From Flavobacteriales bacterium 34_180_T64 (lineage in GTDB: Bacteria; Bacteroidota; Bacteroidia; Flavobacteriales; Flavobacteriaceae), in NCBI GenBank assembly GCA_002162765.1, contig MAAR01000006.1:147430-211429 (forward strand): a stretch of DNA of 64,000 bases, written 5' to 3'. Under the pieces are notes generated by a model. It was not told the DNA's origin. It worked only from the letters and a program-made list of their open reading frames with translations, and made no database searches. Positions 1 to 7,795 of this stretch are shown here, one piece after another; position 1 is the first letter of the stretch; each line of letters begins with the position of its first letter. A program made the translations under genes and the position numbers.

Positions 1-385
1 GAACCATTTCATCTGGATTTAGAATCATATTCATTACCCATTCAGGAGAACGACGATCTAAAATTCCTGTTGGAGATGGACCTATAAATTTCTTATTTGC
101 TCTATGACATGCTGTACACATTTTTTTAAACACATCTGCACCATGCGTTGCCATGTTTTGATCAATTTCATTACCTAGATCAACAGATGTTATTGGACCT
201 ACACCTTTATTGGTAAGATCTACTCTTTTAGAAGCAGGCGTTTTTTCTGCTTTCGGAGTTTCCTTTTGTTCAGTAGTTGCTTTCTTATCATAAGAAAATC
301 CTTCTTTCTTTTTTTCTTCTTTACCACCACAACTCATTAGCAGGATTGTAAATAAAACAGTCATTAATTTTAGTGTTGTTTTCAT
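1..385 (-). CDS. Lipoprotein c-type cytochrome, 3' part beyond the window
   Basis: The first 128 codons are present and the gene runs off the window at position 1. The N-terminus is a lipoprotein signal with lipobox LLMSC (Cys19), followed by a charged Lys/Glu linker to about residue 50. The haem-binding CTACH motif is at residues 90-94, followed by an IGPSPTGI segment typical of class I cytochromes c. It should be a membrane-anchored periplasmic electron carrier. Similar small cytochrome c lipoproteins head nitrous oxide reductase (nos) clusters in Bacteroidota, and the neighbouring hemN and Usp genes plus a Crp/Fnr-type box fit that. The link to nosZ is inference because the downstream genes are outside the window. 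It has its own promoter, separated from the upstream usp gene by a strong terminator. Confidence 0.88.
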   Translation of the reverse strand, partial: MKTTLKLMTVLFTILLMSCGGKEEKKKEGFSYDKKATTEQKETPKAEKTPASKRVDLTNKGVGPITSVDLGNEIDQNMATHGADVFKKMCTACHRANKKFIGPSPTGILDRRSPEWVMNMILNPDEMV

Positions 386-403
386 ATCATTTAATTTATA
401 CCA

Positions 404-447
404 CAAAAATATAACCATGTGCCTTTATATAATATGATAAAAATCAT
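404..447 (-). promoter_or_regulatory. Promoter with Crp/Fnr-type palindrome for the cytochrome c gene
   Basis: On the minus strand a perfect 14-bp palindrome, ATGATAAAAATCAT (434-447), precedes TATTTTTG (404-411), an exact Bacteroidota -7 element (TAnnTTTG). Their centres are 33 bp apart, and the start codon is 18 bases past the -7 element. The palindrome resembles FNR/DNR half-sites (TGAT-N4-ATCA) and sits at or just upstream of where the -33 element would lie, as expected for activation. The same geometry occurs before hemN. The identity of the regulator is inferred. Confidence 0.72.
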
Positions 448-476
448 ATTTAAGATAAAAACATCCTTTATAAATC

Positions 477-512
477 AAAAAAAGAGACCAATGAAAATTG
501 GTCTCTTTTTTT
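477..512 (-). terminator. Rho-independent terminator after the hemN-usp operon
   Basis: A perfect 16-bp inverted repeat (477-492 with 497-512) has a GAAA tetraloop and A/T tracts at both ends, so it could work in both directions. It lies about 43 bases past the usp stop codon and ahead of the cytochrome c promoter, separating the two transcription units. Confidence 0.9.
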
Positions 513-554
513 CTTAAAATAATTACTAAACTAAATCATTAAAAGGGTCTTTAA

Positions 555-1388
555 TTATATCTTAAATGTCATTACTGGTAGTAATGAATGATTCGCTACA
601 TTTTCAGAAATACTTCCTTCAAAAAAGTGTGCAATCCCAGTTCTACCATGTGTAGCTACGGCTATTAAATCAGCACCTATAACATTAGAGAAATTTAAAA
701 TACCTTTTTCAATCGTATAATCCGATACATAATTAACCGAATTCATTTTATCTAAACTACCATCAGCCAATTTCAAAAACGCCGCCACTCGTTTTTCCAT
801 CTCTACCGAGCTTTTAAAATTTTCACTTGGTAGGTTGACATATACGAGATGTATTTTTGAATTTAGTTTTTCAAATAGTTTGCTGGCATTTTTATATGAT
901 CTTACGGATTCTTCAGAAAAATCACATGCAAAAACAACATTTTCAAAATCCATAAGAATTGGGTCGTTTTTAAGAACCAAAACTGGAATACCAGAATTTC
1001 TTACAACTTTTTCAGTATTAGAACCTATAAATATTTCCTTAACACCGCTAGAACCATGAGAACCCATTACAATTAAATCTGCTCCTTGTTCTTTAGCCAC
1101 GCCACTTATTTCACTAAATACTTTAAAGTGTTTAACTATTGGCGTAACTTTTACACCATCAAGGTAATCTTTTGATAAAAACTCTTCAAATTTTTGTTCC
1201 GCTAATTTATAAAAGAACACCGTTTTTGCGTGTTGCTCGTTATCCGTTTTATTTAATAGGATGTCAGACATTTCTAGCATGTGTAATGCTAATATTTCTG
1301 AGCCGTGTTTTTTAGCCAAGATAGCTGCTGCTTCCATTGCATATTCTGAATGTTGCGAGAAGTCTATTGGTACAATAATTTTTTTCAT
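555..1388 (-). CDS. Universal stress protein with two UspA domains
   Basis: 277 residues with two tandem Usp folds, about 1-140 and 146-277. Each starts with a hydrophobic strand followed by a DFS motif (IIVPIDFSQ; VVFACDFSE). Each ends in an ATP-binding G-x2-G-x9-G-S type loop, GSHGSSG with IGS near residues 110-123 and THGRTG with EGS near 247-260. Tandem Usp proteins are common in Bacteroidota and are often induced by anaerobiosis or stress. It follows hemN after 15 bases on the same strand, so it is very likely transcribed from the hemN promoter with its Crp/Fnr-like box. The exact role cannot be read from the sequence. Confidence 0.92.
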   Translation of the reverse strand: MKKIIVPIDFSQHSEYAMEAAAILAKKHGSEILALHMLEMSDILLNKTDNEQHAKTVFFYKLAEQKFEEFLSKDYLDGVKVTPIVKHFKVFSEISGVAKEQGADLIVMGSHGSSGVKEIFIGSNTEKVVRNSGIPVLVLKNDPILMDFENVVFACDFSEESVRSYKNASKLFEKLNSKIHLVYVNLPSENFKSSVEMEKRVAAFLKLADGSLDKMNSVNYVSDYTIEKGILNFSNVIGADLIAVATHGRTGIAHFFEGSISENVANHSLLPVMTFKI

Positions 1389-1403
1389 GATTCTAATTTT
1401 AAG

Positions 1404-2768
1404 TTAAACAGTCATTGAAAACAACTGTGTTTTAGGTTGATTCCTTTGCAATAACACGTCAAATGCCATGCATATATTTCTAACAAAAGGCTTTCCTTTT
1501 TCTGTTACAATAATTTGATTTGAACTAAGCACAATTAAGCCATCATTCTCCATTTCTTTTAATCTGATTAGAACGTCAGACACTTCCTTAAAATATAAAT
1601 TTTCACCATCCCAAGATGTTTCAAATTGACACATTAGGTTGAGTATATGTTTTCTAATTATCAGATCTTCATCGTTCAATATATGACCGCGATATACCGG
1701 AATTGTATGTTCATCTATTAAATGATAATAGTCTTCTATCCCTTTTACATTTTGAGCAAACCCATACCAACTATCACTTATTGAAGATACACCTAGACCA
1801 ATCATAGCTTGTGTTTTTGAAGATGAATATCCCATGAAATTTCTATGTAGTGAACCGTCTTTCATCGCCGAATATAAAGTGTCCGTTTCAAGAGCAAAAT
1901 GATCCATTCCAATTTCATGATAACCTGATTCTGCCAAAAGCGATTTACCAGTTTCATATTGCATTCTTTTGCTTTCCCCAGAAGGCAAGTTGCTTTCACT
2001 AAATCCGCGTTGCCCATTACCTTTAATCCACGGTACATGTGCATAACTATAAAACGCAATACGATCTGGCATTAAACTTTTGGTTTTAGCGATTGTTTCT
2101 TTTACATGCGCTTCCGTTTGAAACGGTAAGCCAAATATTAAATCATGACTTATTGATGTATATCCAATCTCTCTCGCGGCTTCTGTTACACGTTTTACAT
2201 TTTCAAATGGTTGGATTCTATGAATTGCTTTTTGAACAATTTCATTATAGTCTTGAACTCCAAAACTTACCCGTTTAAATCCAAGATCATACAGTGTTTT
2301 TAAATGTTCTTTTGTTGTATTATTTGGATGCCCTTCAAAACTAAACTCATAACCCTCAGCACGTACCGCTCTTTTAAGTATACTATCGATAAGTTTTTTC
2401 AGGTTTTCTGGAGTAAAAAACGTTGGTGTACCACCACCTAAATGTAACTCTTTTATTTTTGGTTTTGCGTTAAATAAATCACAATACAAATGCCATTCTT
2501 TTATAACCGCCTCAATATATGGCGATTCAACTTCATGTCTTTTTGTAATACGTTTATTACAACCACAAAAAGTACATAAGCTTTCACAAAACGGTAAATG
2601 AATATATAAACTTAAGCCTTCACTAGAATTGCTTTCATTAAATGACTTTATTAAGGAAGATTTCCATTCTCTAAGCGAAAATGTTTGCGTATCCCAATAC
2701 GGTACGGTTGGGTAACTTGTATACCTTGGACCAGCAACATTATATTTGTTCACTAAAGAATTACTCAT
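1404..2768 (-). CDS. hemN: Oxygen-independent coproporphyrinogen III oxidase
   Basis: 454 residues, the normal length for true HemN. The radical-SAM cluster motif CESLCTFC (Cys61, Cys65, Cys68) is followed by GCNKR, the HemN-specific extension that separates it from HemW. LHLGGGTPTFF follows near residues 107-118, and the HemN C-terminal domain is in the last 100 residues. The enzyme oxidatively decarboxylates coproporphyrinogen III to protoporphyrinogen IX without O2, using S-adenosylmethionine, in the cytoplasm. The start ATG at 2768 has a promoter with a Crp/Fnr-like palindrome upstream, so oxygen-responsive control is likely. It is the first gene of an operon with the downstream usp gene. 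Confidence 0.95.
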   Translation of the reverse strand: MSNSLVNKYNVAGPRYTSYPTVPYWDTQTFSLREWKSSLIKSFNESNSSEGLSLYIHLPFCESLCTFCGCNKRITKRHEVESPYIEAVIKEWHLYCDLFNAKPKIKELHLGGGTPTFFTPENLKKLIDSILKRAVRAEGYEFSFEGHPNNTTKEHLKTLYDLGFKRVSFGVQDYNEIVQKAIHRIQPFENVKRVTEAAREIGYTSISHDLIFGLPFQTEAHVKETIAKTKSLMPDRIAFYSYAHVPWIKGNGQRGFSESNLPSGESKRMQYETGKSLLAESGYHEIGMDHFALETDTLYSAMKDGSLHRNFMGYSSSKTQAMIGLGVSSISDSWYGFAQNVKGIEDYYHLIDEHTIPVYRGHILNDEDLIIRKHILNLMCQFETSWDGENLYFKEVSDVLIRLKEMENDGLIVLSSNQIIVTEKGKPFVRNICMAFDVLLQRNQPKTQLFSMTV

Positions 2769-2785
2769 ACCTATTTAATTTGTGT

Positions 2786-2829
2786 CAAAAGTAAAGCATC
2801 GGACCCTCTAAAAATATGACATATGTCAT
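2786..2829 (-). promoter_or_regulatory. hemN promoter with Crp/Fnr-type palindrome
   Basis: On the minus strand the perfect palindrome ATGACATATGTCAT (2816-2829) precedes TACTTTTG (2786-2793), an exact TAnnTTTG -7 element. The centres are 33 bp apart, the same as before the cytochrome c gene, and the ATG follows 17 bases after the -7 element. Half-sites TGAC/GTCA are Crp/Fnr-family type. The palindrome also lies 67 bp upstream of the divergent sodC start and could affect both genes. Confidence 0.72.
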
Positions 2830-2838
2830 GTAAAGAAG

Positions 2839-2869
2839 TTTGTTATTATCTAAATATTAAGTAACTTTC
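2839..2869 (+). promoter_or_regulatory. Candidate promoter of sodC
   Basis: TTTG at 2839-2842 is followed after 19 bases by TAACTTTC at 2862-2869, one mismatch from TAnnTTTG. The ATG of sodC begins 27 bases downstream. The Crp/Fnr-like palindrome at 2816-2829 ends 9 bp before the -33 element. Confidence 0.5.
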
Positions 2870-2896
2870 AACTAAATAAAAAACACTATAATCAAC

Positions 2897-3520
2897 ATGA
2901 AAAGAGTACTCCTTATTATATTTGTTTTAGCGTTCAGCCTTAACATTTCTTGTAAAAAAGATAAAAAAGAAACTGAAGTAAAAACAGAAGAAACAACTGA
3001 AAACGCAACAATTGAAGCCTCTGAAAGTAAAAAATCTGTGACTCCAACAGACACACATCCTGGAGAAATTAAAAAATTAAAAGTTTCGCTCGAATCAAAA
3101 AGTAATAGTAATGTTACCGGAAATGTGCTTTTTACAGAAGACAAAGGTGTTGTTACTATGATAACCGTTTTGGGCGGTTTAACAGAAGGTACACATGCCA
3201 TTCACCTACATGAGAAAGCCGATTGTTCTTCACCTGACGGAAAATCATCAGGAGGGCATTGGAATCCCACAGCGCAACCACATGGTGCATGGGGAGATGA
3301 AAAAGGGCACCACAAAGGCGACATAGGAAATTTAGAAGCAGATGCCAATGGTAATGCTACTAAAACTTTTTATACCGCACAATGGTGTTTAGGATGTGGC
3401 GACCCTGAAAGAGATATTATGGGTAAAGCAATTATTGTGCATCAAGGTGCCGATGATTTAACGTCCCAACCGACTGGGAATGCTGGAGGTCGAGTGAGTT
3501 GTGGTGGAATTATTGAATAG
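2897..3520 (+). CDS. sodC: Cu/Zn superoxide dismutase, lipoprotein
   Basis: 207 residues. The lipoprotein signal peptide has lipobox LNISC (Cys19), followed by a charged low-complexity linker to about residue 55 and then the SodC domain. Visible metal ligands are His103 and His105 (HLH), bridging His121 (GGHWNP), His129, His138 and Asp142 for zinc, and His182 (VHQGADD) for copper. Cys110 and Cys202 can form the conserved disulfide, and GNAGGRVSCG closes the fold. The protein dismutates superoxide in the periplasm or at the cell surface. It is divergent from hemN and shares a control region containing a Crp/Fnr-like palindrome. It is followed by its own terminator. Confidence 0.95.
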   Translation: MKRVLLIIFVLAFSLNISCKKDKKETEVKTEETTENATIEASESKKSVTPTDTHPGEIKKLKVSLESKSNSNVTGNVLFTEDKGVVTMITVLGGLTEGTHAIHLHEKADCSSPDGKSSGGHWNPTAQPHGAWGDEKGHHKGDIGNLEADANGNATKTFYTAQWCLGCGDPERDIMGKAIIVHQGADDLTSQPTGNAGGRVSCGGIIE

Positions 3521-3541
3521 TAAATCAAAAAACAAGGTATT

Positions 3542-3569
3542 AAAAGCTACTTATTAAAGTAGCTTTTTT
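3542..3569 (+). terminator. Rho-independent terminator of sodC
   Basis: An 11-bp stem (AAAAGCTACTT with AAGTAGCTTTT), a 4-base loop and a short T run lie 22 bases past the sodC stop codon. The next gene in the same direction starts 26 bases later. Confidence 0.85.
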
Positions 3570-3595
3570 AATTTTATACTTTTAAATAAATTCTC

Positions 3596-4768
3596 ATGAA
3601 TCCATCGTCACATGGTTGGATAGAAAAATTACTAAAGGAAGTTTCTTCTAATGAAACCTACTTGCAAGCACCTATTTCTGATTTTTACAGAGCACTTAAA
3701 CGCTGTGGTTTTATTTATGGAAGCAATGTAGATGTGATTTATAATAGTGTCAATAAAGGCGATTTAAGCAGTGAAGAACTGTGTAAAGTCAACTTAATGC
3801 TCACCTTTAAATATGTGCATCATAATCAACACTGCAATTCTGATTTTGTAGATAGCGTTATTAATTTCTACAAAGCAATAGAAGAATACAAAATATCATT
3901 TCTCGAAGGTTTATTAGGTGAGAAAAAATCTTCGGCTTTATTAGAAAAAATAATCAGTAAGCGCATACATATTGATGATAATATAATTACCAAGAATTTT
4001 AATTATTTCATTATAAATGCACTTCTATTTGTTGATGTATTGGCTTATCAAAAATCCCTCTTAACTAATTCTATTTCAGAAGAATACCTTAAGCATATTG
4101 AAGCTTCAATTGAGACGATTGTTATCAAAGTTTTTGACACCAAACAAGATAAGACTGAATATGATAAAAGCTTGATTAAACTTTTTGAAGCTTCTCTACG
4201 CTATCACAATAATGACACGTTAAATTACAAAGAGATTATTGGACATATTACATCCCCTCTTGAGAAACAATACATTGTTGATATTGTCTGTATGGCATCA
4301 TGGAGTGATAAATCGATTGATAAAACTGAATTAGATTTTCTAAATCAAATGCAAAAAGATTTAGGTTTTGAAACTGAACTCATAACGACTTCAATTGATG
4401 ACATCAACACATTTTATCATACAAATAAAGATGGGATTGCATTTTTAAATTCTAAAAATTTGGTTCAAAGCTTTTATGACAATTCAAGCCAAATTGTTAG
4501 TAAACTTATATCCCGGAATAGTAAACGCTTAAACAAGGAGCTAAAACAAAGCAAAGAGCTCATGATTTTGTTGACTCAATCTACAACTCGTAATTTATCA
4601 GATGAGGAACAAAAGCAAGTTCATGACCAACTGATAGACATTATAAAATCCATTCCTAGTTTAGCCATTTTTCTTTTACCTGGTGGCGCTTTACTTCTGC
4701 CAATTTTCATCAAGTTTATTCCTAAATTACTGCCATCAGCATTTGATGATAACCGCTTAGATGAATAA
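3596..4768 (+). CDS. LETM1-like protein of Flavobacteria
   Basis: 390 residues, mostly helical and soluble in appearance. The last 50 residues carry a LETM1-type motif: a hydrophobic helix with LLPGGALLLPIFIKFIPKLL (about 355-380), then PSAFDD. In mitochondrial LETM1 this segment is membrane-associated and linked to cation exchange. Related bacterial proteins are annotated as LETM1-related, biofilm-associated proteins in this family, but their biochemical role is unknown. The middle part (about 225-250) resembles a TerB-like acidic helical segment (DIVCMASWSDKSIDKTEL); that reading is tentative. It is probably monocistronic and convergent with the next gene. Confidence 0.75.
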   Translation: MNPSSHGWIEKLLKEVSSNETYLQAPISDFYRALKRCGFIYGSNVDVIYNSVNKGDLSSEELCKVNLMLTFKYVHHNQHCNSDFVDSVINFYKAIEEYKISFLEGLLGEKKSSALLEKIISKRIHIDDNIITKNFNYFIINALLFVDVLAYQKSLLTNSISEEYLKHIEASIETIVIKVFDTKQDKTEYDKSLIKLFEASLRYHNNDTLNYKEIIGHITSPLEKQYIVDIVCMASWSDKSIDKTELDFLNQMQKDLGFETELITTSIDDINTFYHTNKDGIAFLNSKNLVQSFYDNSSQIVSKLISRNSKRLNKELKQSKELMILLTQSTTRNLSDEEQKQVHDQLIDIIKSIPSLAIFLLPGGALLLPIFIKFIPKLLPSAFDDNRLDE

Positions 4769-4775
4769 CATTGTT

Positions 4776-6383
4776 TTAATTTTTAATGAATTTTTGAGTC
4801 GCCCTAGAACCATTAGTTGTTACTCTCAAATAGTATACTCCTGCAGCCAAATATTCGGTATCAATTTCGATAATCGATCCTTCGAAATCCTTTGATTTCA
4901 GTACTGAACGTCCTTTAACATCGAATATTTCATATAATCCTTCTGTAGCATTTTGTGCTAATTGAAGTGTAAGTAATTCACCCACAGGATTAGGAAATAA
5001 TTTAAAGTGATTATTCTCAATTTGATGCAATGCTAAAGTTGCTGATGAAGCGGACGAACTTATAATAGTATTCGTTAAGGTACCATCTATAGAATACGCA
5101 ATGATTTTGAACCAGACTTCATCGCCATTAGAAATAGGAGCATTCGTCCACAAGAATGACGGGCTCGTTAGTCCCTGCACAATTGAAGTGAAATTTGCTT
5201 GATTATCGATACTATATTCTACATCGTAAAACACAGGACGTCCATCATCCGGATTATTTAAATCCCAGGTTATTGGCATCGATGTTTCGTAAACCCCACC
5301 ACTTGGACTTGTAATTGTAATATCTGGATCTTCATAATCATGCAACAACTCAGCGAACCCAATTCCCGTAACAGGGTTCCCATTTACTGTTCCTGTTATA
5401 TTAGTTGCACCTTCAAAAAACCGAAAAGGGAGTTGCACTTCAGTATTATCATGGAGTGTGGTTATCGTTAAATCCAAATTATTAGTTATAGATGTCAATC
5501 GCCATTGTTTTGAATAACACATCGCATCATCTGGCATACAGTTAAATGCTAAGCGTTCAATTTCAAAATCACTTATGGTATACTGCGTCGATTCGTCTAC
5601 ATATGCTGAAAGAATTTTATATTCTTGCGTGTTAGGTATTTGCCTGTCTGCAGTAAATATATTCCACAGATTGATATCCATCCCGTTTGAGAGCTGCATA
5701 CTAAACCATTCATATTTTTCACCTGTTAATGGGTTAAAATCACCATATTGTCTGTCTATCCAACCTGTACCTATAACAGGTTCAGTAACCCCATTAAAGG
5801 TCAAGGTTCCTGTTACATCATTCTTTGTCTGAGAGAAATAATATGTATAATTAGCTATACCTTGATTTAAATAGCCATCATCGCCTAAAATAAGTGGGCG
5901 TTTTAAAGTCACGAATTCTAAATCTAATCCACCAGTACCAATAGCTGCAGACAATTCATATTCAAATGGAATCGGTTGATTACTCACATCTTCTTTATTT
6001 CTCCAATGTTCTACACCTCCTAAAAATACATTTGCTTCAATATCAAAACTCGTTGTTGATAGTGTTGTATAATTAACTGGTTTTACATCTTGAAAAAAAG
6101 TTCCAGTATCATCATCTGTTATATTTAAAATTCTAAACCCATCAAAGCCAGATTGTGGATAATAAAAAAAGGTATACATAAAACTATAGTTTTTACCAGA
6201 AGTTTGACCTACAACATGACCAGCAGAATACCACCATTCAATGGGTTCGGATGTGTGTCTTCCTTCGTCCAATGGAAATTCAATTTGCCCAGACGGACTA
6301 TAAGGGTATGATTTCCAATCTTGTGCATAACAACATGTAGAAATAATAAGTAAAAGAATTATTAGGTTGATTTTAAGTTTCAT
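4776..6383 (-). CDS. Secreted CrtC/lipocalin-like protein with T9SS sorting domain
   Basis: 535 residues. The signal peptide ends in CCYAQ (about residue 21). The next 330 residues have the two signature motifs of the CrtC/AttH-like lipocalin superfamily: EWWY (residues 49-52) near the start and GTGWIDRQYGDF (about 205-216) before the second barrel half. A fibronectin/Ig-like region follows (about 350-450). The C-terminal 80 residues form a type A T9SS sorting domain, with LFPNP, YEIFDVKGR and GVYYLRV. The protein is therefore expected to be exported by T9SS and attached to or released from the surface. Family members with EWWY/GxGWxDRQ motifs bind or hydrate hydrophobic ligands, but no substrate can be assigned here. 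Confidence 0.82.
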   Translation of the reverse strand: MKLKINLIILLLIISTCCYAQDWKSYPYSPSGQIEFPLDEGRHTSEPIEWWYSAGHVVGQTSGKNYSFMYTFFYYPQSGFDGFRILNITDDDTGTFFQDVKPVNYTTLSTTSFDIEANVFLGGVEHWRNKEDVSNQPIPFEYELSAAIGTGGLDLEFVTLKRPLILGDDGYLNQGIANYTYYFSQTKNDVTGTLTFNGVTEPVIGTGWIDRQYGDFNPLTGEKYEWFSMQLSNGMDINLWNIFTADRQIPNTQEYKILSAYVDESTQYTISDFEIERLAFNCMPDDAMCYSKQWRLTSITNNLDLTITTLHDNTEVQLPFRFFEGATNITGTVNGNPVTGIGFAELLHDYEDPDITITSPSGGVYETSMPITWDLNNPDDGRPVFYDVEYSIDNQANFTSIVQGLTSPSFLWTNAPISNGDEVWFKIIAYSIDGTLTNTIISSSASSATLALHQIENNHFKLFPNPVGELLTLQLAQNATEGLYEIFDVKGRSVLKSKDFEGSIIEIDTEYLAAGVYYLRVTTNGSRATQKFIKN

Positions 6384-6400
6384 AACAATACATTTGAAAT

Positions 6401-6432
6401 GAAAACTACCATTTTAAGTCTCTATGGTCAAA
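6401..6432 (-). promoter_or_regulatory. Possible promoter of the T9SS lipocalin gene
   Basis: Minus-strand TTTG (6429-6432), 20 bases, then TAGTTTTC (6401-6408), one mismatch from TAnnTTTG. It ends 17 bp before the start codon. Confidence 0.35.
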
Positions 6433-6502
6433 TTTTTAAGTTAAGTAGTTATATTTTTAGTTTGAATGGTCATAAGAGCCACAAAAAAATGTCAAATAAT
6501 TA

Positions 6503-7258
6503 CTATTCTAACCATTTTTTGAAATCTTTTACGCGCTCTCTAGCTACAATAACTTCTTGATCATTAAAGGTATTAAGTTTAATCTGAAGTCTTGAATTCG
6601 TATAACTAATCATATCTTTTATTGCATTTATATTGACATAGAATTTGCGACTAATTCTAAAAAACGTATGCGGTTCCAATTCATTTTCGAGTTGCTCTAA
6701 GGAATTATCCAGTAAATAGTTTCTCCCCTCTTTGGTATAGGCATACGTGCCTTTATTTTCACTATAAAAGCACTCTATATCTTCAATATTTATAAGTTTG
6801 AGATGCTGCCCAACTTTCACTGAAAATCGTTTCTTGTATTCACGATCTATTGGGTTGACCAATAACTTTTTAATATCATTGAAGTCTAAAGTCACTGGCT
6901 TCTGACTAGGTAATCGCTCCTTAAATTTAGCAACGGCTTTTGCCATATCATCAGTATCAATAGGCTTTAACAAGTAATCAATACTGTTTAATTTAAAAGC
7001 TTGTAGCGCATATTCATCATAAGCAGTAGTGAATATAACTGCAGATTTAATGTCTATAGTCTCAAAAATCTCAAATGACAAGCCATCACTCAACTGAATA
7101 TCTAAAAATATAAGATCTGGATGTTCATTATTTTGAAACCATTCAATTGACTCTTCAACAGAATGTAGCATGATATTAGTTTCAACATCGAGTTGAGCGA
7201 GCATGCGTTGCAAGCGTCTTGCTGATGGTTTTTCGTCTTCTATTATGATTACATTCAT
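6503..7258 (-). CDS. LytTR-family response regulator
   Basis: 251 residues from the ATG at 7258. The reading frame stays open to a TTG at 7312, but that would run into the preceding gene and add residues before the receiver strand MNVIIIEDE. The receiver domain has the acidic pocket (Glu7, Asp8), phospho-acceptor Asp53 (LIFLDIQL), a Thr-Ala switch (FTTAYDEYA) and Lys in LLKPI. A LytTR DNA-binding domain occupies about 140-251 (KRFSVKVGQHLKLI, FFRISRKFYVNI). It is the last gene of an operon with a LytS-type histidine kinase and 2TM proteins and should be the output regulator of that kinase. Confidence 0.93.
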   Translation of the reverse strand: MNVIIIEDEKPSARRLQRMLAQLDVETNIMLHSVEESIEWFQNNEHPDLIFLDIQLSDGLSFEIFETIDIKSAVIFTTAYDEYALQAFKLNSIDYLLKPIDTDDMAKAVAKFKERLPSQKPVTLDFNDIKKLLVNPIDREYKKRFSVKVGQHLKLINIEDIECFYSENKGTYAYTKEGRNYLLDNSLEQLENELEPHTFFRISRKFYVNINAIKDMISYTNSRLQIKLNTFNDQEVIVARERVKDFKKWLE

Positions 7259-7302
7259 TCTTTTAATTTTTTCTTCTAATTTCACTGTTTTAATGATAGG
7301 CT

Positions 7303-7632
7303 TTATTCCCAAAAAGTGGTCTCTACATTTTCTTTTTCCTTTTCCTTTAGAATCTTCTCTATTTTTTTATCTTCCCAACTTTTCTTAAATAGTAATCTCC
7401 CTCTAAAAACACTCCAAGCATGAATGCTAATAATTACAGTCCATAACACCATAATCGAAATATTTAATCCTGTAATAACATCCGTATATGGCCCTTGAAT
7501 AATGTAAAGATTATATAAAAGAAGTGCTACTACAATACTATATAATGCCAAATGCAAATAGAAATTTTTTATTCGTTTTACTTTATTCTTTGCATCCACA
7601 AATCGTTTTTCTTCCTCTTTGTTTAATTTCAT
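7303..7632 (-). CDS. 2TM-domain membrane protein
   Basis: 109 residues. A charged N-terminal helix (VDAKNKVKRIKNFYLHL) leads into two predicted membrane helices (about 27-45 and 55-75), then a charged C-terminal tail containing SWEDKKIEKIL. This is the 2TM domain pattern, a small Bacteroidota membrane module often found next to or fused with LytS-type kinases. The same pattern recurs in the next upstream protein and at the C-terminus of the kinase of this operon. The function is unknown. Its position between kinase and regulator suggests a role in sensing or in assembling the kinase. Confidence 0.85.
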   Translation of the reverse strand: MKLNKEEEKRFVDAKNKVKRIKNFYLHLALYSIVVALLLYNLYIIQGPYTDVITGLNISIMVLWTVIISIHAWSVFRGRLLFKKSWEDKKIEKILKEKEKENVETTFWE

Positions 7633-7636
7633 GTCT

Positions 7637-7756
7637 TTATTTGTATTGTTCTTTAATGGTCACATGCTGTTCGCTATTAATCATTAACTCCATTTTTATA
7701 GTTTTTAAGGAGTCGTTGAACCTTTGGTTTTCCTTGGGAGATAAGCTTTTTAACAT
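7637..7756 (-). CDS. Possible small ORF between the two 2TM genes
   Basis: 39 codons (ATG at 7756, TAA at 7639-7637) fill the gap between the two 2TM genes, and the stop lies 4 bases before the downstream ATG. The product would be a soluble charged peptide starting MLKSLSPKENQRFNDSL. The tight fit in the operon is the only support. It has no recognised family and could be a leader or a chance ORF. Confidence 0.3.
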   Translation of the reverse strand: MLKSLSPKENQRFNDSLKTIKMELMINSEQHVTIKEQYK

Positions 7757-7795
7757 GCTCGTTTCATAACTATAAAATCTCAAGTTAACTTATTC

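Noticed and set aside
7259..7312. Upstream extension of the LytTR regulator
   Set aside because: It begins at TTG, overlaps the preceding 2TM gene and adds residues before the first strand of the receiver domain.
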